Shown here: in pieces, positions 37,908 to 49,241 of the stretch
Position numbering within the stretch: the first letter of the stretch is position 1
Layout: each line of letters begins with the position of its first letter
Source of the DNA: Aeromicrobium sp.
Lineage (GTDB): Bacteria > Actinomycetota > Actinomycetes > Propionibacteriales > Nocardioidaceae
Reading direction: 5' to 3'
NCBI RefSeq assembly: GCF_023146395.1
Contig: NZ_JAGLCD010000004.1
Location: 62,001-126,000, forward strand
DNA: 64,000 bases
Translations under genes and position numbers: made by a program
The notes under the pieces: generated by a model
What the model was told of the DNA's origin: nothing
The model's database searches: none
What the model saw: only the letters and a program-made list of their open reading frames with translations

Positions 37908-39314
37908 TCAGGCGTGGGAGTGGAGGGGCTTGCCGGCCAGGGCCAGAGCGGCCTCGCCGAGGGACTCGTTCTGGGTGGGGTGTGCGTGGATGAACTGGGC
38001 GACGTCCTCGGGGTAGGCCTCCCAGTTGACCATGAGCGAGGCCTCGCCGACCTGCTCGCCGAAGCGGGTGCCGATCATGTGCACCCCCACGATCGGGCCG
38101 TCCTTCTCGCGCACGAGCTTGACGCTGCCCGCGGTCTGGAGGATCTGGGACTTGCCGTTGCCGCCGAGGTTGTACTCGACGATCTCGACGTTCTCGTCGC
38201 CGAACTTCTCCTTGGCCTGCGGCTCGGTGATGCCGACGCTGGCGATCTCGGGGTCGCAGTAGGTCACGCGCGGGATGCCCGCGTCGATGACCGGCTGCGG
38301 GTTGAGCCCCGCGATCTCCTCGGCCACGAAGATGCCGTGCGCGAAGCCGCGGTGGGCCAGCTGCAGGCCCGGGACCAGGTCGCCGACCGCGAAGACGCCC
38401 TTGACGTTGGTGCGGAGTCGCTCGTCGGTGGGGACCCAGCCGCGGTCGACCTCGACGCCGGCCTCCTCGTAGCCCATGCCCTCGCTGCGCGGGCCACGGC
38501 CCACGGCCACCAGCACGAGGTCGGTCTCGATCGTGTCGCCGTTCTCGAGGGTGACGACCGCGCCGGTGTCGTTCTGCTCGACGCTCTTGAACTTCACGCC
38601 GGTCTTGAAGGCGATCTTGCGCTTGCGGAAGGCCCGCTCGAGCTGCTTGCTCAGGGCCGGGTCCTCCAGCGGCACGAGCGAGGGCAGGCCCTCGATGATC
38701 GTGACGTCGGCCCCGAAGGACTTCCAGACGCTCGCGAACTCGACACCGATGACCGAGCCGCCGATGATGATGACGCGCTCGGGCACCTCGCTCATCTCCA
38801 GGGCCTCGTCGGAGGTGACGATGCGCCCGCCGATCTCCAGACCCAGCGTGCGGGCGGTCGAGCCGGTGGCCAGGATCACGTTCTTGCCCGTGTACTGCTC
38901 ACCGCCCACCTCGACGACGCCGCCGCCGTCTGAGCTGGTCGAGGCGAGCTTGCCCTCGCCCTCGACGACCGTGATGTTCTTGGAGGACTTGATCAGGCCC
39001 TGCAGGCCCTTGTAGAGCTTCTCGACGACGCCCGCCTTGAAGGTGTTGACGCCCTTCATGTCGATGCCGTCGAACGACGCCTGGACGCCGAACGTCTCGG
39101 ACTCCCGCGCCGCGTCGGCGACCTCGGCGGAGTGCAGCAGCGCCTTGGTCGGGATGCACCCGTTGTGCAGGCACGTGCCGCCGAGCTTGCCCTTCTCGAC
39201 CAGGGCCACCGACAGGCCCAGCTGGCTGGCGCGCAGCGCTGCGGCGTACCCGCCGCTCCCGCCGCCCAGGATCACGATGTCGTAGGTGCCAGGGCCGTTC
39301 GGGGCGTCCGCCAC
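37908..39314 (-). CDS. lpdA: Dihydrolipoyl dehydrogenase (E3)
   Basis: A 468-residue FAD enzyme that reoxidises dihydrolipoyl groups, passing electrons to NAD+. The FAD motif [19 protein letters not shown] and the redox-active disulfide in [16 protein letters not shown] are present, as are the NAD motif [13 protein letters not shown], the second FAD motif [20 protein letters not shown] and the C-terminal [13 protein letters not shown] with the catalytic His-Glu. The GTG start has GGAGGAC upstream. It lies 22 bases from sucB in the same direction, forming an E3-E2 operon. A palindrome sits just beyond the promoter. Confidence 0.97.
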   Translation of the reverse strand: MADAPNGPGTYDIVILGGGSGGYAAALRASQLGLSVALVEKGKLGGTCLHNGCIPTKALLHSAEVADAARESETFGVQASFDGIDMKGVNTFKAGVVEKLYKGLQGLIKSSKNITVVEGEGKLASTSSDGGGVVEVGGEQYTGKNVILATGSTARTLGLEIGGRIVTSDEALEMSEVPERVIIIGGSVIGVEFASVWKSFGADVTIIEGLPSLVPLEDPALSKQLERAFRKRKIAFKTGVKFKSVEQNDTGAVVTLENGDTIETDLVLVAVGRGPRSEGMGYEEAGVEVDRGWVPTDERLRTNVKGVFAVGDLVPGLQLAHRGFAHGIFVAEEIAGLNPQPVIDAGIPRVTYCDPEIASVGITEPQAKEKFGDENVEIVEYNLGGNGKSQILQTAGSVKLVREKDGPIVGVHMIGTRFGEQVGEASLMVNWEAYPEDVAQFIHAHPTQNESLGEAALALAGKPLHSHA

Positions 39315-39337
39315 GATGTCCTCCGTTGAAGCGTCGT

Positions 39338-39359
39338 CGTCAAGGGTGAGTCACTCACC
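39338..39359 (-). promoter_or_regulatory. Operator-like palindrome next to the lpdA -35
   Basis: GGTGAGTCACTCACC (39345-39359) is a perfect 15-base palindrome. On the minus strand it is followed immediately by TTGACG (39343 down to 39338), a good -35 for lpdA-sucB. A GntR- or TetR-type regulator is likely to bind there; which one cannot be told. Confidence 0.5.
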
Positions 39360-39467
39360 TGACAGCCATCTTTGCACCACGCAGGTGACCGCGCGCAGCG
39401 GGGCTGGAGGGGTGTCAGACCTACTCCGGAGTCACTTCTCGACCGCTCGTCCGGCACACTGTCTGCC

Positions 39468-40040
39468 ATGGGTTGGTGGAGCAGACGCAGGGGCTCGCGC
39501 ACGGCATCAGGTGCTGCGGTGTCAGACCGTGACGCGAGTCGCGCGGACCTGGAGCACCTGCGCGAGTTCGCGCGGTCGCGGTCCGGTGTCGAGGCGTTCG
39601 TGGAGCCGGCGACGTCGGTCACGCAGACGACCGTCGTGTTCGTCGCCGGTGACGGGGAGTGGACCCGCCGCCGCGTCGCCTCGCCGAAGATCGCCGGCGA
39701 CCTCGCCCGCAAGCTCGGCGTGCCGATCTACGACACCAACCTCGTGGGCTACCCGCAGCGCATGCGCGACTTCGACCAGCGTCAGCGGCTCAACCCCACG
39801 GCCCGCGGCACGGTCAACCCCTCACCCGCGCCGTCGCAGACACCGCAGGAGCAGGCGGCGATGATGACCCTCGAGGTGCTGGCCGAGGTCGACCCGCTGC
39901 CCGACGACCCCACCCGGGACGAGCTCGTCCACCTCTGGCGCCAGGCGCGTGCCAAGGCTCATCCGGATCGCCGCGGTGGCAAGCGCGACGCGTGGGACAA
40001 GGTCGAGAACGCCGCCCGGGTGCTGGGCCTGGACAGCTAG
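39468..40040 (+). CDS. Hypothetical protein with J-domain-like C-terminus
   Basis: A 190-residue protein without signal peptide. The first two-thirds has [20 protein letters not shown] and [27 protein letters not shown], typical of a conserved actinobacterial family I cannot name. The C-terminus, [38 protein letters not shown], resembles a short J domain with its HPD motif. It could therefore contact DnaK, though this is inference. The ATG at 39468 lies 7 bases after CACACT, a weak -10. It diverges from lpdA. Confidence 0.6.
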   Translation: MGWWSRRRGSRTASGAAVSDRDASRADLEHLREFARSRSGVEAFVEPATSVTQTTVVFVAGDGEWTRRRVASPKIAGDLARKLGVPIYDTNLVGYPQRMRDFDQRQRLNPTARGTVNPSPAPSQTPQEQAAMMTLEVLAEVDPLPDDPTRDELVHLWRQARAKAHPDRRGGKRDAWDKVENAARVLGLDS

Positions 40041-40207
40041 ACCGCAGCTCCCCGCCTCCGTCCGTTCCCGTGACCGCACGGGGGACCGGCACGGGGGGAC
40101 CGAAAGTGAGGGATCGCGGTTGCTGGGGCAGCCGTCGACCCTCAGATTGCGTCCCACCCGGGGGACGGGGGTGCAGCGGCACGGGACGGGGGAGGTGGGC
40201 GGTCGGG

Positions 40208-41704
40208 CTACGCGGTCAGGTCGCGGGCGAGCTGGACGAGGGTGCGGACGGCGACGCCGGTGCCGCCGTTGGGGATCTCGCCGTACGGGGCGCCGTCGTT
40301 GAACGAGGGTCCCGCGATGTCGAGGTGCGCCCACGGCACCTCGCCGACGAACTCGCGCAGGAAGGCCGCGGCGAACAGGGTGCCGCCGTAGGGCTTGGGG
40401 TTGTGCTGGCGCAGGTCGGCGATCTTCGAGGTCTTGACCGCCGCGGTGATCTCGGTCGGGATCGGCAGGGGCCACATCGGCTCGCCCGCCGTCGTGGACG
40501 CCGAGGCGAGGCGTTCGACCGTCGCGTCGTCGCTGCCCAGGATGCCGCTGGTGCGCTCGCCGAGCGCGACGACGCAGGCACCCGTGAGGGTCGCGACGTC
40601 GACGATCAGGTCAGGCGTGGTCTCGGTCGCCAGCGCGAGCCCGTCGCCGAGCACGAGGCGGCCCTCGGCGTCGGTGTTGAGCACCTCGACCGTCGACCCG
40701 TTGCGCATCGTCAGGACGTCGCCCGGCCGCGTCGCGGTGCCGCTGGGCATGTTCTCGGCCAGGCACGCGTACGCCGTGACCTTGATCGGCAGGCCCAGCT
40801 TCGCGATCGCGAGCATCGCCGTGACGACCGCTGCTGCGCCAGCCATGTCGATCTTCATGGTCGACATGCCCGGCCCGGTCTTGATCGAGAGTCCGCCGGA
40901 GTCGAACGTGATGCCCTTGCCGACGAGCGCGAGGTGCTGCTTCGCGCCACGGGGCGCGTAGGTCAGGGTCACGAGCCGTGGCGGCGTCTCGGAGCCGCGG
41001 CCGACGGCCAGGATGCCGCCGCAGCCCTCCTTGCCGAGCCGCTTCTCGTCCCACACCTCGACCTTGACCTTCGCGCCGGCGACGTCGGCGGCGAGCGCGC
41101 TGATCGCGTCGGCGAACGTCGGCGGACGCAGGTCGCCGGGCGGGGTGTTGACCCAGTCACGGGCCTGCGCCACGGCATCGGTCACGGTCTGGGCGTCCTC
41201 GACGGCGCGGGCGGCCGCCGACTGGCGGGCGAACGAGCTCAGCACGACGTGCTCGGCCGGCGCGGCCGGCTCGTCGGACGCCGACGACTGGTAGGCCGTG
41301 AAGCGGTACCGGCCGAGCCGCACGCCCTCGGCGATCGCGACGGTGTCCTCGATGCTGGCCGGGTGCAGCGCGACGGCGACCGATCCCTTCGGCGCGCGGC
41401 GCACGCCCCGGGCCGCGGCGGCGCGCAGGTCGGAGCCGGAGGGCTCGGCGGGGAGCGCGACGGCGACGATCACCCCGGCTGCGGCGCGGTCACCCGCGGG
41501 GAAGACGACGACCTCGTCGTCCTTGCCCGTGAAGCCCAGGAGGTCGAGGGCGTCGGCGACGCCCTCGCGGTCGCCGTTGCCGGCGCTCGCGCCGCGGATC
41601 CCGAGGACCAGGACGTCGGCCTTCGCGGTGAGCGGCTGGGCCGTGCTCAGGGACACGGTGGGGAGGTCGGGACGGACGGTGCTGTTTCCGGTCGGGGCAG
41701 CCAT
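40208..41704 (-). CDS. pepA: Leucyl aminopeptidase (M17)
   Basis: A 498-residue cytosolic dizinc peptidase that removes N-terminal residues, mostly leucine. The signature [14 protein letters not shown] is intact, and [15 protein letters not shown] (catalytic lysine and zinc ligand Asp) precedes it. The length matches the family. The ATG at 41704 lies 6 bases after TAGGTT (41716 down to 41711), so it is likely leaderless, and its promoter abuts that of gcvT on the other strand. The gene stands alone before a 167-base gap in which I see nothing. Confidence 0.96.
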   Translation of the reverse strand: MAAPTGNSTVRPDLPTVSLSTAQPLTAKADVLVLGIRGASAGNGDREGVADALDLLGFTGKDDEVVVFPAGDRAAAGVIVAVALPAEPSGSDLRAAAARGVRRAPKGSVAVALHPASIEDTVAIAEGVRLGRYRFTAYQSSASDEPAAPAEHVVLSSFARQSAAARAVEDAQTVTDAVAQARDWVNTPPGDLRPPTFADAISALAADVAGAKVKVEVWDEKRLGKEGCGGILAVGRGSETPPRLVTLTYAPRGAKQHLALVGKGITFDSGGLSIKTGPGMSTMKIDMAGAAAVVTAMLAIAKLGLPIKVTAYACLAENMPSGTATRPGDVLTMRNGSTVEVLNTDAEGRLVLGDGLALATETTPDLIVDVATLTGACVVALGERTSGILGSDDATVERLASASTTAGEPMWPLPIPTEITAAVKTSKIADLRQHNPKPYGGTLFAAAFLREFVGEVPWAHLDIAGPSFNDGAPYGEIPNGGTGVAVRTLVQLARDLTA

Positions 41705-41710
41705 GACCTC

Positions 41711-41733
41711 AACCTAGCGTGGGCCGCTAGGTT
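41711..41733. promoter_or_regulatory. Divergent leaderless promoters of pepA and gcvT
   Basis: TAGGTT occurs on both strands: minus at 41716-41711 for pepA and plus at 41728-41733 for gcvT. Each ends 6-7 bases before its start codon. The two promoters overlap, so polymerase binding at one should interfere with the other. Confidence 0.55.
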
Positions 41734-41740
41734 GTCCGCC

Positions 41741-42832
41741 ATGGATCTGCTGCACTCGCCCCTGCACGATCGTCACGTCGCGCTCGGCGCGAAGTTCGCC
41801 GAGTTCGGCGGCTGGGAGATGCCCCTGGAGTACTCGGGCGTCGTCAGCGAGCACACCGCCGTTCGCGACGCGGTGGGGGTCTTCGACGTCAGCCACCTCG
41901 GCAAGGCCGTGGTGCGGGGCACGGGGGCGGCCGACTTCGTCAACCGGTGCCTCACGAACGACCTCGACCGGATCACCCCCGGCAAGGCGCAGTACACGCT
42001 GTGCTGCGACGAGGACGGGGGCACGGTCGACGACCTGATCGTCTACCTGCGCAGCGCCTTCGAGGTCTTTCTGATCCCCAACGCCGCGAACACCGCCGCG
42101 GTCGTCGCCCGTCTGCAGGCGGCGGCGCCCGAGGGCATCGAGGTCGTCGACCAGCACCGTGAGCTCGCGGTCATCGCGGTCCAGGGCCCGAAGAGTGACG
42201 AGGTGCTCACGGCCCTCGGCCTCCCGATCGACCACGAGTACATGTCGTTCGAGACCGGCGCGATCGACGGGCACGAGTTCACGGTCTGCCGCACGGGCTA
42301 CACGGGGGAGCGCGGCTACGAGCTCGTCGTCCCCGCCGCCGGGGCGCCCGCGGTGTGGGACGCCGTGCTCGCCGCGGGGGAGCCGCACGGCATCGCGCCG
42401 GCCGGTCTCGGCGCCCGCGACACCCTCCGTACCGAGATGGGCTACCCGCTCCACGGCCACGAGCTGTCGAGCGAGATCAGCCCCGTCATGGCCCGCTCGG
42501 GCTGGGCCGTCGGCTGGAGCAAGCCCGAGTTCTGGGGCAAGGCCGCCCTCGAGCGGCAGCGGAGCGAGAAGACCGTGCGCACCCTGCGGGCCCTGCGCGC
42601 CGACGGCCGCGGCATCCCGCGCCCGGGCATGGTCGTGCGTGACGGCGACGGATCGGTCATCGGCGAGATCACCTCCGGTACCTTCTCGCCCACCCTGCGC
42701 CAGGGGATCGGCCTCGCCCTGCTCGAGCCGGGCGTGCCGGAGGGAGCGTCCGTCACGGTCGACGTGCGCAAGCGCTCCGAGCCGTTCACGGTGGTCAAGG
42801 CGCCGTTCGTGAGTCCGTCCACGAGCAGCTGA
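41741..42832 (+). CDS. gcvT: Aminomethyltransferase (glycine cleavage T protein)
   Basis: A 363-residue tetrahydrofolate-dependent enzyme of glycine breakdown. Family features are [34 protein letters not shown], the catalytic-aspartate segment [33 protein letters not shown], and the C-terminal [21 protein letters not shown]. It acts with the P, L and H proteins; the L component is probably LpdA encoded nearby. H and P are not in the window. The ATG is 7 bases after TAGGTT. Confidence 0.95.
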   Translation: MDLLHSPLHDRHVALGAKFAEFGGWEMPLEYSGVVSEHTAVRDAVGVFDVSHLGKAVVRGTGAADFVNRCLTNDLDRITPGKAQYTLCCDEDGGTVDDLIVYLRSAFEVFLIPNAANTAAVVARLQAAAPEGIEVVDQHRELAVIAVQGPKSDEVLTALGLPIDHEYMSFETGAIDGHEFTVCRTGYTGERGYELVVPAAGAPAVWDAVLAAGEPHGIAPAGLGARDTLRTEMGYPLHGHELSSEISPVMARSGWAVGWSKPEFWGKAALERQRSEKTVRTLRALRADGRGIPRPGMVVRDGDGSVIGEITSGTFSPTLRQGIGLALLEPGVPEGASVTVDVRKRSEPFTVVKAPFVSPSTSS

Positions 42833-42870
42833 CCCCCACCCGACCGTTCCACCGACGTCAGGAGACCGAC

Positions 42871-43071
42871 ATGACCTGGACCTGGAAGTACGAGGACGCC
42901 GACGGCACCGAGGTCGGCACGTCGGCACCGTTCGAGGCACGCGGCGACGCGGAGTCCTGGATCGGCGAGGCGTTCGCCGACCTGGCCGACGACGGCGTCG
43001 CCCAGGTGCGACTCTTCGAGGGAGAGACGCAGGTCTACGGACCGATGTCGCTCAGCCCCGGGGAGGAGTGA
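42871..43071 (+). CDS. Small acidic hypothetical protein
   Basis: A 66-residue soluble, acidic protein beginning MTWTWKYEDADGTEVG, with an alpha/beta character (ESWIGEAFADLADDGVAQVRLF). It resembles the family of small conserved actinobacterial proteins with no known role. AGGAG lies 7 bases before the ATG. It is 38 bases after gcvT on the same strand and is likely co-transcribed. Confidence 0.65.
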   Translation: MTWTWKYEDADGTEVGTSAPFEARGDAESWIGEAFADLADDGVAQVRLFEGETQVYGPMSLSPGEE

Positions 43072-43084
43072 CCACGCCGGGCCG

Positions 43085-43290
43085 AACCACCCAGTGGTCG
43101 AGTGGTTGCGAGCTCTGCGAGCGGCCGTGGGGGCACCTCCCACGACGAAGTCGTAGGGGGAGCGAGACCCGGTCAGGTGACGGGTTCCTCAGCCACCGGT
43201 CGCTCCGACCGAGGGAGTCAACCCGACTGGGCCTTGATCTCGATACGTTCGCTCGTTCCTCGCGAACACTCGATCAGCGGGTCGGGTGCC
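43085..43290. repeat. Intergenic repeat pair in inverted arrangement
   Basis: The left part (43089-43172) contains GGTCGAGTGG ... GAGACC and the right part (43231-43288) TCTCGATACGTTCGCTCG ... CACTCGATCAGCGGG. These are inverted copies of the dispersed family with GTCTCGATACG and CTCGACCAGCGG ends. They fill the gap between the small acidic protein gene and DUF3043. No gene is seen here. Confidence 0.6.
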
Positions 43291-43304
43291 GGCAGGGCTG
43301 AACT

Positions 43305-43874
43305 TCAGTAGCGTGTCTTGAAGTCCTCGCCGCGCTGGATCGCCGGCTTGGGCAGACGCAGGCGACGGATCTGGCTGCTGCGCAGGACCGCGTACGACGT
43401 CGTGCCCTTGAACGGCGCGGCGTCCGGGAACCGCTCACGCAGACCCTTCTTGAGGCTGCGCACGAGCAGGATCTCGTCGAACAGCGTCGCCACGATCGTG
43501 AACGACCAGAGCAGGCTGACGACCGTGGCGGTGGCGCGGGCGTTCAGGAACTGCGGACCGAAGATGTTGAACAGCAGCATGAAGACGAGGATCGGCAGCA
43601 GGAACTCGGCGATGTTGTGCCGGCGGTCGACGTGATCGCGCACGTACGCCTTGACGGGTCCCTGGTCGCGGGGCGGCAGGTACTCGCCCCGGCCCGAGCT
43701 GAGTGCCTCGCGCTGCTTCGCGCGGATCTCCTGACGACGGCGCCGGTCCTGCTCGGCGCGCTGCTTGCGGGTCAGCGCCGGACGACGCTCCTGTCGACGG
43801 GCTGCCTCGGCCTCCTTGCGGCTCGGCGTGGGCCGGTTCTTGCGCGCGGGCTCGGAAGTCTGCTCGTCGGTCAC
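43305..43874 (-). CDS. DUF3043 family membrane protein
   Basis: A 189-residue protein. The N-terminal third is strongly basic and charged (SRKEAEAARRQERRPALTRKQRAEQDRRRRQEI), with a conserved PRDQGPVKAYVRDHVDRRHN segment. Two transmembrane helices follow (about 93-111 and 118-138). These are the marks of DUF3043, whose function is unknown. The GTG start lies 6 bases after TAGGGT on the minus strand. It diverges from the pspA operon. Confidence 0.88.
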   Translation of the reverse strand: MTDEQTSEPARKNRPTPSRKEAEAARRQERRPALTRKQRAEQDRRRRQEIRAKQREALSSGRGEYLPPRDQGPVKAYVRDHVDRRHNIAEFLLPILVFMLLFNIFGPQFLNARATATVVSLLWSFTIVATLFDEILLVRSLKKGLRERFPDAAPFKGTTSYAVLRSSQIRRLRLPKPAIQRGEDFKTRY

Positions 43875-43954
43875 GGCGTCACCCTATCGACCGGGCCCCA
43901 CCGGCCGGTCGAGGTGTCGGCCGCGGGCTTCCGCGGGCCCCGTACGCTGCTGCC

Positions 43955-44611
43955 ATGGGGCTGTGGGACCGGATGCGGGGCATCGCCCGCTCACGTCGGC
44001 ACGCGGACGACGCGGGCTGGAGCGAGCGCATGGACGCGACCGTGCGCGACCAGCAGGCCACGCTTGCGCAGCTGCGCCGGGCCCTGGCCGACCTCGCCAC
44101 GAACCGCCGCCGCGTCGAGCTCCAGCTGAACAAGCTGCAGCAGCAGGCCGCCCAGGTCGACGCCGCGGCCCAGGAGCGGGTGGCAGCCGGCGACGACGAC
44201 GGCGCCCGGTCCGCGTTGACCCGCAAGGTCACGATGGAGAAGGCGATCGCCGACCTCACCGAGCGTCACGCCACGCTGCAGGCCGACGAGCGGCGTCTCA
44301 CCGACACGGCCGACCAGGTGCAGACCCAGATCGAGGACTTCCGCATCCGCAAGGACACCCTCGTCGCCCGCGAGTCGGCGGCGACCGCCAAGACCGAGAT
44401 GCATCGCATCAACCGCGACAACGGTGCGATCGCCGGCGACCTCGACGACGTCGAGCGCCACACCCGCGAGGCCGAGGCCACCGCGGCGGCCTACGACGAG
44501 CTCGCCGACCCCACCGACACCGCCAGCTGGGACCGGCTCTTCGCGTCCGGCGATCCGCAGCAGACCCTCGAGGAAGGGGGCCGTCATGGCCCGAAGCCGC
44601 TTCCGGAGTGA
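43955..44611 (+). CDS. pspA: PspA/IM30-family envelope-stress protein
   Basis: A 218-residue, almost wholly helical coiled-coil protein of the PspA/IM30 family that coats and stabilises stressed membranes. The amphipathic N-terminus MGLWDRMRGIARSR and the long coiled coil (ATLAQLRRALADLATNRRR onwards to about residue 180) are clear. The ATG lies 6 bases after TACGCT (43943-43948). It leads the operon pspA-htpX-pspAB, which is also known from other actinobacteria. The C-terminal tail is short. Confidence 0.85.
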   Translation: MGLWDRMRGIARSRRHADDAGWSERMDATVRDQQATLAQLRRALADLATNRRRVELQLNKLQQQAAQVDAAAQERVAAGDDDGARSALTRKVTMEKAIADLTERHATLQADERRLTDTADQVQTQIEDFRIRKDTLVARESAATAKTEMHRINRDNGAIAGDLDDVERHTREAEATAAAYDELADPTDTASWDRLFASGDPQQTLEEGGRHGPKPLPE

Positions 44612-45497
44612 CCCCGGCCTGACCTGGCGGATGGGCGGGGTCAGCTTCGCGCTGGGCCTGCTCTACGTCGTCTTCGGCGCCGTGCTCATCACCGTCTTCT
44701 TCAACGGCGGCGGCGTCGGCGGTGGTGTCATCGCGCTGGCCATCGTGCTCACGATGGCGTGGAGCCAGTGGTACTTCTCCGACACGCTCGCGCTCAAGTC
44801 GATGCGGGCGACGGTCGTCGAGCCGCACCAGGCGCCGGAGCTGCACGCCATGATCGACCGTCTCTGCGCCCTGGCCGACATGCCGAAGCCGCGCGTCGCC
44901 GTGGCCCAGACCGACATCCCCAACGCCTTCGCCACGGGGCGCACGCCGAACCACTCGGCCGTCTGCGTCACGACCGGGATCCTGAACCGGCTCACGGCAG
45001 AGGAGCTCGAGGGCGTCCTGGCGCACGAGCTGGCGCACGTGGCCAACCGCGACGTCACGGTCATGACCGTGGCCTCGACGCTGGGGCTGCTCGCCGGCTT
45101 CATCACCCGGTGGGGCATGTACCTGGGCATGGGCCGGTCCCGCAACCGCAACGGGGCGATCGGCTTCCTGATCGTGATCCTGGTCAGCGTCGTGGTCTAC
45201 GCCATCAGCTTCCTGCTGACCCGGTCCCTGTCGCGGTACCGCGAGCTCAGTGCCGATCGCTCCGGTGCCTACATCACGGGCCAGCCGTCGCAGCTCGCCT
45301 CGGCCCTCAGCAAGATCTCCGGCGACATGGCCCGCATCCCGTCGCGCGACCTGCGCGACACCGGAGCCGTCAGCGCCTTCTTCTTCGCTCCGGCGCTCAA
45401 CCGGGAGTCGGTGTCGGCGATGTTCTCGACCCACCCGCCGCTGGAGCAGCGCCTCGCGCAGCTGCAGCAGATCAGCCGCGAGCTGGGGGAGCACTGA
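44586..45497 (+). CDS. htpX: M48-family membrane protease HtpX
   Basis: A 303-residue membrane-bound zinc protease for quality control of membrane proteins. Two helices near the N-terminus (about 17-37 and 45-58) precede the zinc motif HELAH in LEGVLAHELAHVANRDV; two more helices follow, and the third zinc ligand is in YRELSADRSGAY. The start overlaps pspA by 26 bases, with GAGGAAGGGGG upstream of the ATG. Placed between PspA and PspAB, it probably answers the same membrane stress. Confidence 0.93.
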   Translation: MARSRFRSDPGLTWRMGGVSFALGLLYVVFGAVLITVFFNGGGVGGGVIALAIVLTMAWSQWYFSDTLALKSMRATVVEPHQAPELHAMIDRLCALADMPKPRVAVAQTDIPNAFATGRTPNHSAVCVTTGILNRLTAEELEGVLAHELAHVANRDVTVMTVASTLGLLAGFITRWGMYLGMGRSRNRNGAIGFLIVILVSVVVYAISFLLTRSLSRYRELSADRSGAYITGQPSQLASALSKISGDMARIPSRDLRDTGAVSAFFFAPALNRESVSAMFSTHPPLEQRLAQLQQISRELGEH

Positions 45498-45498
45498 C

Positions 45499-47362
<1,864 letters not shown>

Positions 47363-47388
47363 CCCGGCTCGTCTGACGTGGCCGCACG

Positions 47389-48513
47389 GTGAGGGTCCTG
47401 GTCGCGCCGGACAAGTTCGCCGGCACGTTGAGTGCCGCGCAGGCCGCCTCGGCGATCGCCGACGGATGGGCGCGTCAGGCGCCCGCGGACGTCCTCACGT
47501 GCCTGCCGGTGGCCGACGGGGGCCCCGGGTTCTCCGGCGTCCTGGCCGACGCGCTCGGCGGCCAGGTCGAGACGGTCACGGTGCGCGGCCCGCTGGGCAC
47601 GCCGGTGCCCGTCGACCTCGTGGCGACCGAGTCCGCCGGCGGCGGGGTCACGGTGCACCTGGAGTCGGCCCAGGCGTGCGGGCACGATCTCGAACCGCGC
47701 GCCGAGCCGATGCGGGCGTCCACGAGCGGGGTCGGCCAGGCTCTCGTCGCCGCGCTCGCCCTGCGGCCCCGACGGATCGTCGTGGGGCTCGGCGGGTCGG
47801 TCACGTCGGATGGAGGCGCCGGCCTGCTCGCGGCGCTGGGAGCCACGGCCGACGTCGACCTCACGGAGGGGCCCGAAGGCCTCGACGGCGTCACGCGGGT
47901 CGATCTCACGGCGGTCCGCGCGCAGCTCGCCGGCGTCGACCTCGTGGCCGCGATCGACGTCCGGGCCCCGCTCCTGGGGATGTTCGGGGCCGCGCGCACG
48001 TTCGGCCCGCAGAAGGGGCTGGACGATGAGCAGATCTGGCGCGTCGACCGGGTGCTGGACGGTTTCGTCGACGCGGTCTGTGGCACCGCCCCGTCACAGC
48101 GACGCATCGCCGAGATCGAGGGCGCCGGCGCGGCCGGGGGCCTGGGCTTCGCGCTCGCCGTGCTGGGGGCCGAGCTCGTACCGGGCACCCAGGTCGTGCT
48201 CGACGCGATCGGCATCGACGCGCACATCGCCGCCGCCGACCTCGTGGTCACGGGGGAGGGCGCCTACGACATCTCGTCGCGGTCAGGCAAGGCCGTCTTC
48301 GGGGTCGCGGAGGCGGCCGCGCGGCACGCCCGGCCGTGCATCGTCCTCGCAGGTCGTGTCGACGTCGGGGCCCGCGAGATGCGGGCGATGGGCGTGGAGT
48401 CCGCGTACGCCGTGGTCGATCTCGCGGGGGAGGCGGCCGCTCTGGCGGACCCGGCGACGCACCTGGCCGCCCTCGCCGAGCGCGTCGCGCGCACGTGGTC
48501 GCCCTCGGCGTGA
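47389..48513 (+). CDS. glxK: Glycerate kinase (GK-II / GlxK family)
   Basis: A 374-residue kinase that phosphorylates glycerate with ATP. Motifs are LVAPDKFAGTLSAAQAA at the N-terminus, the phosphate-binding region IVVGLGGSVTSDGGAGLL, and GAGAAGGLGFAL near the middle, followed by LVVTGEGAYDISSRSGKAVFGV. The length fits the family. The GTG start overlaps nothing and is preceded by a 26-base gap from the aminotransferase gene. Confidence 0.93.
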   Translation: MRVLVAPDKFAGTLSAAQAASAIADGWARQAPADVLTCLPVADGGPGFSGVLADALGGQVETVTVRGPLGTPVPVDLVATESAGGGVTVHLESAQACGHDLEPRAEPMRASTSGVGQALVAALALRPRRIVVGLGGSVTSDGGAGLLAALGATADVDLTEGPEGLDGVTRVDLTAVRAQLAGVDLVAAIDVRAPLLGMFGAARTFGPQKGLDDEQIWRVDRVLDGFVDAVCGTAPSQRRIAEIEGAGAAGGLGFALAVLGAELVPGTQVVLDAIGIDAHIAAADLVVTGEGAYDISSRSGKAVFGVAEAAARHARPCIVLAGRVDVGAREMRAMGVESAYAVVDLAGEAAALADPATHLAALAERVARTWSPSA

Positions 48514-48606
48514 GGTTCGGCGCGTACGATGGAGATGACCGGGAACAGAATCGTGCCGGGCACGGTTGACCCGTTCGACACCTCGCACCCGACCGCAGGA
48601 GATGAC

Positions 48607-48981
48607 ATGACCGTCGAGAGCAGCACCGACGTCGAGATCCAGTCCAGCCCGCCGGCCGACGGCATCACGCTCTCGTCCGTCGCGGCCGCCAAGGTCAAGA
48701 GCCTCCTCGAGCAGGAGGGTCGTGACGACCTCGCCCTGCGCATCGCCGTCCAGCCGGGTGGCTGCTCGGGCCTGCGCTACCAGCTCTTCTTCGACGAGCG
48801 CACGCTCGACGGCGACGAGATCCGCGACTTCGACGGCGTCAACGTCGTCGTCGACCGCATGAGCCTGCCGTACCTGCACGGCGCCACGATCGACTTCGTC
48901 GACACGATCGAGAAGCAGGGCTTCACGATCGACAACCCGATGGCCACCGGTTCCTGCGCCTGCGGCGACTCCTTCCACTAA
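48607..48981 (+). CDS. erpA: Iron-sulfur cluster carrier/insertion protein (ErpA/HesB family)
   Basis: A 124-residue A-type carrier that delivers Fe-S clusters to target proteins. The three cluster-binding cysteines are present: GGCSGLRY and the C-terminal GSCACGDSF. ATG 48607 is chosen over an upstream in-frame ATG (48529) because GCAGGAGATG precedes it. The product may serve the Rieske protein and lipoyl synthase encoded in this region. The gene is followed by a repeat cluster with two hairpins. Confidence 0.92.
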   Translation: MTVESSTDVEIQSSPPADGITLSSVAAAKVKSLLEQEGRDDLALRIAVQPGGCSGLRYQLFFDERTLDGDEIRDFDGVNVVVDRMSLPYLHGATIDFVDTIEKQGFTIDNPMATGSCACGDSFH

Positions 48982-49088
48982 CCACCCCAGGTCGAGCGAT
49001 CTCGCGAGCCCTGCGAGCGACGATCGCGAGAGGTCGAGTCGTCCACCGGCGAAGCCGGTCGGCTGTATCGAGACCCTGGTGAGCTGAC

Positions 49089-49124
49089 GGCTCCCTGCAC
49101 CACCCGCCGGTGGTGCGGGGAGCT
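49089..49124 (+). terminator. Hairpin after erpA (first copy)
   Basis: GGCTCCCTGCACCACC and an imperfect complement, followed by TTTGTCTTG, about 110 bases past the erpA stop. It is an earlier or decayed duplicate of the next hairpin. Confidence 0.6.
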
Positions 49125-49205
49125 GTTTGTCTTGCTGGGTCTCGATACGTTCCGGGCGCTGGGCGCCCTGCACACTCGACCAGCGGATGGTGGGGGTGAG
49201 CTGAC

Positions 49206-49241
49206 GGCTCCCTGCACCACCCGCCGGTGGTGCAGGGAGCC
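49206..49241 (+). terminator. Hairpin after erpA (second copy, perfect stem)
   Basis: GGCTCCCTGCACCACC (49206-49221) and GGTGGTGCAGGGAGCC (49226-49241) form a perfect 16-bp stem with a 4-base loop, followed by GTTGGTGTT. It would terminate transcription from erpA. Confidence 0.7.

Noticed and set aside
35936-37993. Long plus-strand open frame opposite sucB and the epimerase gene
   Set aside because: Leucine/glycine-rich low-complexity antisense translation. Both genes on the minus strand are clear.
40041-40207. A gene or RNA in the gap between the J-domain-like gene and pepA
   Set aside because: No supported frame, hairpin or tRNA-like structure was seen in these 167 bases.
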